Part shown: one piece after another, positions 1 to 7,540 of the stretch | How the letters are laid out: each line of letters begins with the position of its first letter | Position numbering within the stretch: position 1 is the stretch's first letter | From: Paludibacteraceae bacterium | GTDB taxonomy: Bacteria; Bacteroidota; Bacteroidia; Bacteroidales; Paludibacteraceae | Direction of reading: 5' to 3' | Length of the DNA stretch: 50,547 nt | Assembly (NCBI GenBank): GCA_024399545.1 | Contig: JAKSNS010000018.1 | Span: forward strand, 1 to 50,547 | Made by a program: the position numbers and the translations under genes | The notes under the pieces: model-generated | Told to the model about the DNA's origin: nothing | What the model saw: only the letters and a program-made list of their open reading frames with translations | Databases searched by the model: none

Positions 1-65
1 TTACCCTTTCCGACCCGTAAAACATATTTTTGGTGACGCATTCCCGAAGTCAGGAGTTTTCTCAT
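1..65 (-). CDS. Possible 5' end of a gene running off the left edge
   Basis: An open frame begins with ATG at 65 (minus strand) and stays open to the window edge, giving about 21 residues beginning MRKLLTSGMRHQ. A Bacteroidota -7 box (TACCTTTG, minus strand, 75-82) lies about ten bases upstream of the ATG, so a transcript could start almost at the codon. It would be divergent from the gene at 221. The product cannot be identified from so few residues, and the frame may be chance. Confidence 0.3.
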   Translation of the reverse strand, partial: MRKLLTSGMRHQKYVLRVGKG

Positions 66-156
66 AATACTTTGCAAAGGTACGAAAAAAAAATTGGATT
101 TCAGTCTCTTTTTCGGTTAAAAATTAATTTATTATTTTTAATGGATAAAGTATGAG

Positions 157-183
157 TTGTTTCATGGATTTTTCGTACCTTTG
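157..183 (+). promoter_or_regulatory. Bacteroidota-type promoter for the 221 gene
   Basis: TTG at 157-159 and TACCTTTG at 176-183 have the spacing typical of the Bacteroidota -33/-7 consensus. The site is 38 bases upstream of the ATG at 221 and reads into the membrane protein/HD/lpxK cluster. Confidence 0.6.
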
Positions 184-220
184 CAGGTTGTTTAATCTGT
201 CCTAATATGACCACTCTCAA

Positions 221-1078
221 ATGAAAAATTTCACCGTTGGCAAATATGCCTCGCTGATGCGTTCGTCCCTGATGGTTGACCGTAAGTTGCATGCCGTTTT
301 TGTCGTCATGCTGACGTTATTATTCTTGCTTTTCTTTATTTTTTACAATGCTTTGGTCAAGGCTACTGTCGTTGGATTGTCTCCTGCTGAGTTGATGGTC
401 AACATGGGTATGTACGGTTTCTTTAAAATCGTGATATTGCTCAGCATAGTTGCCGTGGTGGTGGGGTTCAGTTCTGCCCATTCCGTCTATTTCTTAGGCA
501 AGGACGATTTGCGGTATGCCTCAATGATGCGCCCTGCTACGAACATGGAACGCTATGCGGTTGTGTTGACGCACAGTTTCTTGATTGCTATATTCGACTC
601 TTTGCTGGCGTTTGCCGTGGCTGACCTGTTGCAGTGGTTTGTTACGGGGAATGTTCCGACCGACTATTTTGCTGACGTCGATTGGAATTACGTCTATATC
701 ACTGGGATTTTGCCGAAAGGCTCTGAGGCGTTTATGGATAAGTGCATTGTTGTCGCCGCATTTTCGATATTGTTCAGCAGTGCGTGGTTCTCGCTTTGTG
801 CCACCATCTTTAGCCGCCATCCGTTCATTTTCGGGCTTTTGCTCCTTTGGGTTATGACGCAGATAGTGTCGTTGGCACTCTTTCTTGTCGTTGGCTTTTC
901 TACTGGTTTGGACAGTTGGAGGGACTTGGATATTGATAATTTCAGCACCGTGCAGATTTTGGCAAGTCTCGACAGTTTTGCCAACTGGGTGATTGCTTTG
1001 ATGTCTTTAGCGACCGTCGTTTTTTTTGCGGCAAGTTATATAAGAATGAAAAAAGTAGCAAAATTCAGATATGATTGA
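221..1078 (+). CDS. Integral membrane protein of unknown function
   Basis: This 285-residue protein has about six hydrophobic spans (roughly residues 27-50, 68-90, 115-135, 175-205, 205-230 and 255-275), so it is an inner-membrane protein. The overall look (a soluble start, paired helices, no enzyme motif) resembles ABC-2 type permeases, but there is no ATPase beside it and I do not assign that role. It opens an apparent operon: its end overlaps the HD-domain gene by eight bases, and lpxK follows. A standard promoter lies just upstream. The name should stay hypothetical membrane protein. Confidence 0.8.
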   Translation: MKNFTVGKYASLMRSSLMVDRKLHAVFVVMLTLLFLLFFIFYNALVKATVVGLSPAELMVNMGMYGFFKIVILLSIVAVVVGFSSAHSVYFLGKDDLRYASMMRPATNMERYAVVLTHSFLIAIFDSLLAFAVADLLQWFVTGNVPTDYFADVDWNYVYITGILPKGSEAFMDKCIVVAAFSILFSSAWFSLCATIFSRHPFIFGLLLLWVMTQIVSLALFLVVGFSTGLDSWRDLDIDNFSTVQILASLDSFANWVIALMSLATVVFFAASYIRMKKVAKFRYD

Positions 1079-1613
1079 TACATTGGAGATTATAGGGCGT
1101 TACTATCCCGAGGGAAGCAACGTTTACAATATATTGGTTACACACAGCCAATGTGTGCGCGACAAGGCTTTGCTCTGCATCGATCGCCATCCCGAATTGG
1201 ATATTGACCGCCAGTTTGTTGCCGAAGCTGCCATGTTACACGACATCGGCATTTTCTACACTTACGCACCACCTATCGGCTGCCTTGGTCCACACCTTTA
1301 CATCGAACATGGTATTTTGGGGGCTAACCTGCTTCGCGAATTGGGTCTTCCTCGTCATGCGTTGGTCTGCGAACGTCACACAGGCACAGGACTTTCCAAG
1401 GAGTATATTCTCAGGACTGGTTATCCTCTGCCCGTGCGGGATATGATTCCCGAAACACTTGAGGAACAGTTGGTATGCTATGCCGACAAGTTCTATTCCA
1501 AGAACCGCAATCTGACTGAGGAAAAACCGTTTGACCTTGTCCGTTCAAAACTCGGGAAGTTCGAAGACGAATCTGTCGAACGCTTTGACATGATGCATAA
1601 ACTTTTCGGGTGA
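1071..1613 (+). CDS. HD-domain phosphohydrolase
   Basis: A 180-residue protein with an HD superfamily metal site. His25 lies in a THSQ context, the His-Asp pair is in AMLHDIG around residues 57-58, and further histidines follow (EHG near 84, ERHTG near 104). The family hydrolyses phosphoester bonds, often of nucleotides, using divalent metals. The small single-domain form suggests a soluble nucleotide or metabolite phosphohydrolase; the substrate is not evident. Its start overlaps the membrane protein and its stop overlaps the lpxK start (TGATG), indicating translational coupling in a three-gene operon. Confidence 0.85.
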   Translation: MIDTLEIIGRYYPEGSNVYNILVTHSQCVRDKALLCIDRHPELDIDRQFVAEAAMLHDIGIFYTYAPPIGCLGPHLYIEHGILGANLLRELGLPRHALVCERHTGTGLSKEYILRTGYPLPVRDMIPETLEEQLVCYADKFYSKNRNLTEEKPFDLVRSKLGKFEDESVERFDMMHKLFG

Positions 1614-2602
1614 TGTTCCTCTTTGCTTCCTTGATATACGGTTCTGTCGTCCGCCTTCGTAATTTCCTTTACGACAGAGGTGTGCTGCCATCGCATGTTT
1701 CGTCCCTTCCATCAATATGCGTTGGCAATTTGGCTGTCGGAGGTACTGGCAAGACCCCGCATTCTGAGTTCCTTCTTCGTAATCTTCCTGGTCGCAAGGC
1801 TTATGTGTCTCGCGGTTATCGTCGCCGCAGTCACGGCATGGTGGTAGCCGACAGTGGTTCTACAAGCCTTGACCTTGGTGACGAGGCATATCAGATTCAT
1901 CGTAAATTCCATGATGTCCAGGTAGTCGTCAGCGCAAATCGCCATGAGGCGGTTGACTATCTGCGCGACCGTGGGGACATAGACCTCGTTATATTGGATG
2001 ATGCGTTTCAACACCGCGACATCCGTGCCTCTTTTAATATAATCTTGACCGATTACGCCTCTCACCCAAGGTATGAACGTATGCTGCCCGCAGGGAGGAT
2101 GAGGGATTGCTTTTCCAGTATTTCGCGTGCTGACGTAGTGGTGGTTACCAAATGCCCGCCTACGCTGACTCAAGATGATATGGAACGTAAACGCCAAGAA
2201 CTAAATGTGCCGAAACTCGTACTTTTCTCATACATGGAATATGGTGAGCCATATCGTGCTACTGATTCCACCCCAGTCTCGTTGTCCGGCGAACCGTTGT
2301 TTCTCTTCACAGGCATTGAGAAACCAGAACCACTTGCCAACCATCTCCGTACCTTGACCCCTACCGTCAAGACGTTGCGATTCAATGACCACCACGATTT
2401 CGCCGAGAAGGATATCAAACGAATAAACGCAGAATCAGAAGGTTGCAGGTACATTGTCACAACCGAGAAGGATTTTGCGCGTCTTTCACCTACCGATTTT
2501 TTCCGTCAGTTACAACCCCGCCTTGTCGTCGTCCCAATCCAAATTGGCTTTATCGGTGAAGACAACCTTACTTCATTGTGTCGCATAGCAGTCGGGCTGT
2601 GA
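1613..2602 (+). CDS. lpxK: Tetraacyldisaccharide 4'-kinase (lipid A synthesis)
   Basis: LpxK phosphorylates the 4' position of tetraacyldisaccharide-1-phosphate at the inner membrane, giving lipid IVA. The N-terminus has a hydrophobic, membrane-associating stretch followed by the diagnostic P-loop segment VGGTGKTP near residues 43-49. The strings YVSRGYRR and LDDAFQHR, which are characteristic of LpxK, lie further in. The length (329 residues) is normal. ATG 1613 is preferred; GTG 1610 directly before it is an alternative. The start overlaps the HD gene stop. The 3' end is followed within 20 bases by a decayed insertion sequence. Confidence 0.95.
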   Translation: MFLFASLIYGSVVRLRNFLYDRGVLPSHVSSLPSICVGNLAVGGTGKTPHSEFLLRNLPGRKAYVSRGYRRRSHGMVVADSGSTSLDLGDEAYQIHRKFHDVQVVVSANRHEAVDYLRDRGDIDLVILDDAFQHRDIRASFNIILTDYASHPRYERMLPAGRMRDCFSSISRADVVVVTKCPPTLTQDDMERKRQELNVPKLVLFSYMEYGEPYRATDSTPVSLSGEPLFLFTGIEKPEPLANHLRTLTPTVKTLRFNDHHDFAEKDIKRINAESEGCRYIVTTEKDFARLSPTDFFRQLQPRLVVVPIQIGFIGEDNLTSLCRIAVGL

Positions 2603-2700
2603 TATCCGTTTTTTAGGCTATAATAGTCCCCAATTTTTAGACAACTTGCAAAGTTCAAAAATTATTCGTACCTTTGCAAGCAAAAAATAGAAACACAAAA

Positions 2701-3006
2701 ATGGGTAGTCCAAGTAAATTTGATGCTTCGTATATGGCTAAGGTAGCCATCGAGGCATTGCAAGAGAAAGAGACCTTGCAGGCATTGGCAAAAAAGTATG
2801 GAGTTGCACCAAGCAAGATTGAGGAATGGAAGGAGAGACTCGTTCAGAATTCCAACAATGCATTCGAATCAGACGCTGGGGACAAGCGTGAAATTAATAA
2901 GCTCAAGGAAACAAACGCAAAGCTTGAACGCAAGGTCGGGCAACTAACGCTGGAATGCGATTTTTTTGCGGAAGCCTGCGAGGATGCCGGACTCAAAGTC
3001 AGATAG
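2701..3006 (+). CDS. IS3-family transposase OrfA
   Basis: OrfA is the DNA-binding, helix-turn-helix part of an IS3 transposase, and in intact elements it is joined to OrfB by programmed -1 frameshifting. The protein (about 101 residues from ATG 2701) shows the HTH_Tnp_1 pattern (KFDASYMAKVAIEAL..., then ALAKKYGVAPSKIEEWK) and a C-terminal leucine-zipper-like coiled coil (INKLKETNAKLERKVGQL). A run of seven T at 2961-2967, inside the OrfA/OrfB overlap, is a plausible slippery site. OrfA looks intact but its partner is dead. Confidence 0.8.
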   Translation: MGSPSKFDASYMAKVAIEALQEKETLQALAKKYGVAPSKIEEWKERLVQNSNNAFESDAGDKREINKLKETNAKLERKVGQLTLECDFFAEACEDAGLKVR

Positions 3007-3690
3007 CAGAACTTGAGAAGAAGCGTCCCGCAGGCATAAGTCGCAACAGATTCTGCCAGTTGATGGATATTTGCCGTTCAGGCTTATATTACGAACCTGC
3101 AGAGGAATCGAAGGAGAACCAGGAAATAATGAAGATAATGGACATGTATTTTATGGATCATCCTACTACCGGCAAACGTGGTTTCCGTGACTACCTGAGG
3201 CTTATAGGTTATAAGGTTAACATCAAGAGAGTTAGGCGTTTGATAGATGTCATGGGCATAGAACCTATATATCCAAGGAAATGTCTGAGCAAAGGTGGTG
3301 TCAGCAATACTCTAATGTTTACGCACTTCTGCAGGAATGTGTCGATTTATATGGGCTCCAGAGATAGTCAATACCGATAAAGGGAGTCAATATACGACTG
3401 CTGACTGGGAGGAACTGCTTAAGCGAAACGGAATCCGCATCTCAATGGACGGCAAAGGCCGTTGCAAGGACAATATCTGGATTGAGCGGTTCTGGCGTTC
3501 TATCAAACAGGATTACATTTACACACATCCGACCGATGATGTCATGGAGCTCCGTAATGGCATTGATGGATGGATTCGTTTTTACAACTATGAACGGCCG
3601 CATCAGAGGCTCGGCGGCTTTGTTCCCTCGGCGACAAAAAACGCCGAGAAAAGCAATTGTTTAACTGTCAAAAAATTGAGACCACTATAG
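2955..3690 (+). pseudogene. IS3-family transposase OrfB, internally deleted and frameshifted
   Basis: OrfB carries the DDE integrase domain. The N-terminal part (SRNRFCQLMDICRSGLYYEP) and the C-terminal part (PEIVNTDKGSQYT, then KGRCKDNIWIERFWRSIKQD and YERPHQRLGG) are both clear IS3 sequence, but they lie in different frames. The block that should follow YPRKCLSKGG, including the first catalytic Asp, is missing. Around 3300-3375 the homologous coding (SNTL, then NVYALLQECVDLYG, then APEIVNTD) passes through three frames. The gene cannot make an active enzyme. Confidence 0.85.
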
Positions 3691-4367
3691 GAAGAAGGTA
3701 AAACGGCAAGCGACATGAAAAAACAGGAAACAACATACGGCAGAGAGAACAACCAACAAAAAAGAGACAAAGCGAATGAAGCCACCCAACATCAACAGCG
3801 AGAGTATCGGGGGAATATCGACAAAATAGACTGAAACACAAGGGGTTCGACATAGCATAAGCTGGAAAATTCGTTTTTGTTGGAAAATTCCGTGAAATAA
3901 TCGACGATTTGTGGAAATAAATTCGTAACTTTGCAACGGAATTGAGATGAGTCTCAACAAAGGAGGAATATAACTGATAGGACAGATATTCCTCAGAGAC
4001 GGAGCAAACTCCGTCTTTACAGGTGTTAGCGTGCAGCTATATAGAAGCCAGATTGAAAGAGGTCCCAACATTAGCGGGATGGCTTTTTCGGGGACTCAAA
4101 AGCGGCACAAAATGTGTTTTAATGTTGAAATTATTAAACTGGGCTTGCGCCATACACTGTATTGTTTCGCTCTTTCAAGGCATGTTAATCGCTTGCAAAG
4201 TTAAGCGGGTTTTATAGAAAACCTAGTTTTTCTAGTGGCTCTAGGACGCTTCGCTTTTCTATACTTTTTAGAGGATTATGTATAAGCGAAATAGATTTGT
4301 ATAAGCGGAATAGATTTTATTATCAATAGGATGCAGATTTGTTATATAGAAGAAATATAGAAACTTT
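3691..4367. other. Intergenic region before recA: no convincing gene
   Basis: This gap holds a promoter-bearing repeat element (3926-4195, described separately) and, after it, CTAG-rich sequence around 4225-4245. Two adjacent 19-base direct repeats (4280-4298 and 4299-4317, GTATAAGCGRAATAGATTT) lie close to the recA start. A short plus-strand frame (3715-3831, 38 residues, very Lys/Gln-rich) and a minus-strand frame have no protein-like features and are not called. Confidence 0.6.
3926..4195 (+). repeat. Promoter-bearing repeat element, copy A (upstream of recA)
   Basis: This copy starts with a -7 box (TAACTTTG, 3926-3933) and then has ATTGAGATGAGTCTCA, GGAGGAATATAACT, a hairpin GACGGAG-CAAA-CTCCGTC, GGGATGGCTTTTTCGGGGAC with ACTCAAAAGC (a GCTTTT/AAAAGC stem), CACAAAATGTGT, and a degenerate GGGCTTGCGCC...CTCTTTCAAGGCATG tail. 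The same blocks in the same order occur on the minus strand at 12684-12864. Copy A has about 80-90 extra bases in the middle and a decayed tail. It points toward recA, so it may act as promoter and leader. Confidence 0.7.
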
Positions 4368-4370
4368 ATG

Positions 4371-5372
4371 GACGAAAAAAAAGTAATCTCCCCAGAGAAA
4401 CTTAAGGCACTCCAACTTGCGATGGACAAAATCGAGAAAGACCATGGGCGTGGCTCGATAATGAAACTGGGTGACAGCAAAAACGAAAACGTAGAAGTAA
4501 TCCCTTCTGGTTCAGTAGGCCTCAATATGGCCCTTGGCGTAGGAGGCTACCCACGCGGACGCATCATCGAAATCTACGGCCCTGAATCGTCAGGTAAGAC
4601 AACCCTCGCAATACACGCAATAGCGGAAGCGCAAAAACAGGGCGGCGTAGCGGCAATAATCGACGCAGAACACGCATTCGACCGCTTTTACGCCGAAAAC
4701 CTTGGCGTTGACGTAGATAACCTGCTAATCTCGCAGCCAGACAGCGGAGAACAGGCATTGGAAATCGCCGACCAACTCATCCGCTCATCAGCCATAGACA
4801 TCATCGTCATAGACTCAGTGGCAGCCCTCACACCTAAGGCTGAGTTGGAAGGTGAGATGGGCGACAACAAAGTAGGCCTTCAGGCGCGCCTTATGAGCCA
4901 AGCACTGCGCAAACTCACGGCAAGCATAAACAAAACAAACACAACCTGCATATTCATCAACCAACTCCGCGAGAAGATTGGCGTGATGTTCGGCAACCCA
5001 GAGACAACCACGGGCGGTAACGCACTGAAATTCTACGCTTCAGTCCGCCTTGACATACGCAAGATTGGCGTACTGAAAGACAGCGACACAGCCAACGGCA
5101 GCCAGGTACGCGTAAAGGTGGTTAAAAACAAGGTTGCGCCTCCTTTCCGCAAAGCTGAGTTCGATATTATGTTCGGCACGGGAATCTCACGCTCAGGGGA
5201 GATAATCGACCTTGGCGTAGAGAACGGCATAATCAAGAAAAGCGGCGCATGGTTCTCGTACGGAGAAACGAGGCTTGGACAGGGGCGTGACGCAGCCAAA
5301 CAACTGATGGAGGACAACCCAGAACTAGCAGCTGAAATCGAGGAGAAAATAATGACGGCACTCAAAAAATAA
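4371..5372 (+). CDS. recA: Recombinase RecA
   Basis: RecA forms ATP-dependent filaments on single-stranded DNA, catalyses strand exchange and stimulates LexA-type autocleavage. Walker A is GPESSGKTT (about residues 71-79), and the DNA-binding loops are in the expected places ([38 protein letters not shown]). The C-terminal domain is short but normal for Bacteroidota. The first codons are ATG GAC GAA; the ATG at 4368-4370 is the annotated start and the body runs from 4371. It is monocistronic, with a clear terminator after it. Promoter element A upstream is the only evident transcription signal. Confidence 0.97.
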   Translation, partial: DEKKVISPEKLKALQLAMDKIEKDHGRGSIMKLGDSKNENVEVIPSGSVGLNMALGVGGYPRGRIIEIYGPESSGKTTLAIHAIAEAQKQGGVAAIIDAEHAFDRFYAENLGVDVDNLLISQPDSGEQALEIADQLIRSSAIDIIVIDSVAALTPKAELEGEMGDNKVGLQARLMSQALRKLTASINKTNTTCIFINQLREKIGVMFGNPETTTGGNALKFYASVRLDIRKIGVLKDSDTANGSQVRVKVVKNKVAPPFRKAEFDIMFGTGISRSGEIIDLGVENGIIKKSGAWFSYGETRLGQGRDAAKQLMEDNPELAAEIEEKIMTALKK

Positions 5373-5387
5373 ACAATAAACAATACA

Positions 5388-5423
5388 AAAAAGGGGCGTT
5401 CAAAACACAGAACGCCTTTTTTA
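5388..5423 (+). terminator. Intrinsic terminator of recA
   Basis: The stem GGCGTTC (5395-5401) pairs perfectly with GAACGCC (5410-5416) and is followed by a T6 run. Confidence 0.9.
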
Positions 5424-5596
5424 TTATGGCAAAAAACCAACAAAAAAGCGCAAATCATTGACATTTACACAGTTCAGTAGAGTTATACGGCATTTCGGTA
5501 AATTTTAATATAATCTGTATGGCATTTATCACATTTTTTCGTAAATTTGCAACGTGAAAATTCACACACAACGTATCACTCTCAAAATCAATCAGT

Positions 5597-6328
5597 ATGA
5601 ATCGGACTACCGTTATTTCAATGCTTGTTTTCTGGGGAATGTACGCATTTATAATCAATGCAAACGCCCAAGAAAGTGACAACGAACACGTTCAACAGAA
5701 AATTGTTTTGGGCAACGGAGACACCTACGTCGGCGAGATTGCCGACGGAGCGATGAATGGTTATGGAGTCTATACTTGGGCCGATGGTGAGAAATATGAG
5801 GGATACTGGGTTAACAACCTAAAGAACGGCCACGGCATATATTATTGGAGGAATGGTAACAAATACGAGGGTGAATGGCAAAACGACAAAAGGAATGGTC
5901 ATGGGGTGAAGTATTTCGCCAATGGAGACAAATACGAGGGTGAATGGGAGAACAACCAGAAAAGCGGTATTGGCGTTTACACCTGGGCTAATGGCGACAA
6001 ATACGAAGGCAATTGGACGAACGATGAGCGAAACGGGCATGGCATATATATTTGGGCAAATGGCAACAAATACGAAGGCGAGTTCCTGAACAATACGTTT
6101 AATGGTCACGGCGTGAAAACATGGCCAAACGGCGACAAATACGACGGCAATTGGAAAAACGACAAGCGCAGTGGATATGGCGTTTTCTTTTGGTCTTTCG
6201 GCGAAAGGTATGAGGGAAATTGGCAGAACGACAGTTACAACGGCTTAGGCACTTACTATTATAAAAACGGCATGAGCCGCAAGGGATATTGGGTAAACGA
6301 CATCTACGTAGGCAAAGAGACGAAGTGA
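5597..6328 (+). CDS. Secreted MORN-repeat protein
   Basis: The 243-residue protein begins with a signal peptide (about 25 residues, ending NANAQ), so it is exported. The rest is almost entirely MORN repeats of about 23 residues, with the pattern G(D/N)KYEGxWxNxxxxGxGxYxWxNG, roughly eight copies from residue 38 to the C-terminus. MORN repeats form extended beta-hairpin sheets that bind membranes or proteins; in bacteria the roles are mostly unknown. A -7 box (TAAATTTG) at 5542-5549 gives it its own promoter. It converges on the PorT-like gene with one base between the stops. No catalytic domain is attached. Confidence 0.9.
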   Translation: MNRTTVISMLVFWGMYAFIINANAQESDNEHVQQKIVLGNGDTYVGEIADGAMNGYGVYTWADGEKYEGYWVNNLKNGHGIYYWRNGNKYEGEWQNDKRNGHGVKYFANGDKYEGEWENNQKSGIGVYTWANGDKYEGNWTNDERNGHGIYIWANGNKYEGEFLNNTFNGHGVKTWPNGDKYDGNWKNDKRSGYGVFFWSFGERYEGNWQNDSYNGLGTYYYKNGMSRKGYWVNDIYVGKETK

Positions 6329-6329
6329 A

Positions 6330-7037
6330 CTACTCAAAGTTCAGTGAGAAAGTGAAAAGACGTGACGTTAGCTTACTCAAAGCATCATTGTAAGGTTTCC
6401 ATTCCGGGTCAAGATATCCACCGTTAATCTTCTCCTCGCGCCTTGACCAGTTCATGTGAATGTTGTTGAAACCAAGAGCGAATTTGATTTCAGGCGACAA
6501 TCTGAAGTATTTAGTGTAAAAAGTACATCCCACACCAAACTCCACAAAATAATCAAAATATTCCAACAAGATAGGGTGTTCCTGCTCATGCGAGAAGTCG
6601 AACAGCACCCCTGCCCCAGCCAACACATAAATGCCATAATTCTTGATACGCACAGCACTGTACTTAAGCAGCAGAGGCACCGTTATCAACGTCGAGCGTA
6701 TGTCCGCCTCATAAAGCATGTCATCCCTGTCGTTCATAAAGGTCAAAGTCCTGTCCGCAATATAGAATGTCGGACATAGACGAAGGTTAAGGTAATTGCA
6801 AAGCCTTACGTCACCTATCAGTCCTACGTTGAAGCCAGGTTGGAGCCTTGAGACCTCCGCTTGGTACGTCTTGCCGTCAGGAGCGATAACCATGGAATTT
6901 TTAATGCCGAAATCAAGTACGTCCAACCCCAAACTGAAACCGAAATGGAAGCGTTTGTACTCAACGTTGGGAAGATTCTGCGCCACGGCATGACCGAAAA
7001 CAGAGATGAGAACTAATATGGCTGCGAGTTTTTTCAC
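6330..7037 (-). CDS. porT: PorT-like outer-membrane beta-barrel protein
   Basis: This 235-residue protein has a cleavable signal peptide (MKKLAAILVLISVFGHAVAQ) followed by alternating hydrophobic/polar beta-strand sequence ending in aromatic Phe-Glu (FTFSLNFE), as expected of a small outer-membrane barrel. Length and sequence character match the PorT family, needed for type IX secretion in Porphyromonas and related bacteria. No other por/gld secretion genes lie beside it, which is usual because T9SS genes are scattered. A generic OMP_b-brl_2 barrel is the alternative assignment. Confidence 0.75.
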   Translation of the reverse strand: MKKLAAILVLISVFGHAVAQNLPNVEYKRFHFGFSLGLDVLDFGIKNSMVIAPDGKTYQAEVSRLQPGFNVGLIGDVRLCNYLNLRLCPTFYIADRTLTFMNDRDDMLYEADIRSTLITVPLLLKYSAVRIKNYGIYVLAGAGVLFDFSHEQEHPILLEYFDYFVEFGVGCTFYTKYFRLSPEIKFALGFNNIHMNWSRREEKINGGYLDPEWKPYNDALSKLTSRLFTFSLNFE

Positions 7038-7128
7038 TATAAAAATAACGCTAAATGCTATGGTTTATTGCATTATGAAAAGTAAAAATATTTATTGGTT
7101 TTTGCACCGTTAAGTCAGATTTTTTTTG

Positions 7129-7136
7129 TACCTTTG
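7129..7136 (+). promoter_or_regulatory. -7 promoter element of the ferredoxin gene
   Basis: TACCTTTG followed by CA, 43 bases before the ferredoxin ATG, matches the Bacteroidota housekeeping consensus. Confidence 0.65.
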
Positions 7137-7178
7137 CACCGCAAAACCAAATTAGTACTAATTTAAATTCTAAACACA

Positions 7179-7346
7179 ATGGCTTACGTAATTTCTGAAG
7201 ATTGTATGGCTTGCGGTACTTGCGCTGGCGAGTGCCCTAACGAGGCAATTTCTGAGGGCGATATCTATCACATCGACCCAGAAAAGTGCGTGGACTGCGG
7301 TACTTGCGCATCTGTTTGCCCAGCCGAAGCTATCAAACAAGCTTAA
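7179..7346 (+). CDS. Small 2x[4Fe-4S] ferredoxin
   Basis: A 55-residue protein with two CxxCxxCxxxCP motifs (CMACGTCAGECP and CVDCGTCASVCP), the signature of clostridial-type ferredoxins holding two [4Fe-4S] clusters. It is a soluble low-potential electron carrier, probably serving pyruvate:ferredoxin oxidoreductase, hydrogenase or Rnf in an anaerobe. It has its own promoter and terminator, so it is monocistronic. All eight ligand cysteines and the prolines after each motif are present. Confidence 0.95.
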   Translation: MAYVISEDCMACGTCAGECPNEAISEGDIYHIDPEKCVDCGTCASVCPAEAIKQA

Positions 7347-7381
7347 GAATCCTGCCGCTTGCGGCATGGTTTCAAACAACC

Positions 7382-7418
7382 GAGGTGAATTTCGTAAAGA
7401 GATTCACCTCTTTTTTTT
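7382..7418 (+). terminator. Intrinsic terminator of the ferredoxin gene
   Basis: GAGGTGAAT (7382-7390) pairs with ATTCACCTC (7402-7410), followed by eight T. Confidence 0.9.
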
Positions 7419-7419
7419 G

Positions 7420-7491
7420 TACGCCCATACGGAATCGAACCGTAACCAAGAGAACCGGAATCTCTCATTCTATCCATTAAACTATAGGCGC
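7420..7491 (-). tRNA. tRNA-Arg (anticodon CCG)
   Basis: The reverse complement folds as a cloverleaf: acceptor GCGCCTA/TGGGCGT, anticodon stem AGAGA/TCTCT with loop TTCCGGT (anticodon CCG, reading CGG), and T-arm TACGG-TTCGATT-CCGTA. The discriminator base is A. CCA is not encoded, as is common in this phylum. The first acceptor pair is G-U. Confidence 0.93.
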
Positions 7492-7540
7492 AAATCAAAG
7501 GTGAGTCCTACGAACGTTTCGTAAGACCCGCCTTTATTGT

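Larger units (their letters stand above)
2618..3690 (+). mobile_element. Decayed IS3-family insertion sequence
   Basis: The element is bounded by imperfect inverted repeats of about 27 bases: 2618-2647 begins CTATAATAGTCCCCAATTTT, and the reverse complement of 3661-3690 begins CTATAGTGGTCTCAATTTTT. It contains an OrfA and a broken OrfB of the IS3 (IS150-like) type, with an internal promoter-like TACCTTTG before OrfA. At about 1.07 kb it is shorter than a complete IS3 element because part of OrfB is missing. I see no convincing target duplication, which fits an old insertion. Confidence 0.85.

Noticed and set aside
2615-3693. Target-site duplication of the IS3 remnant
   Set aside because: Flanking bases (AGG and GAA) do not match.
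3685-4071. 128-residue minus-strand frame between the IS3 remnant and recA
   Set aside because: Low-complexity Phe/Leu/Ser translation across a repeat element that shows RNA-like features; no start context.
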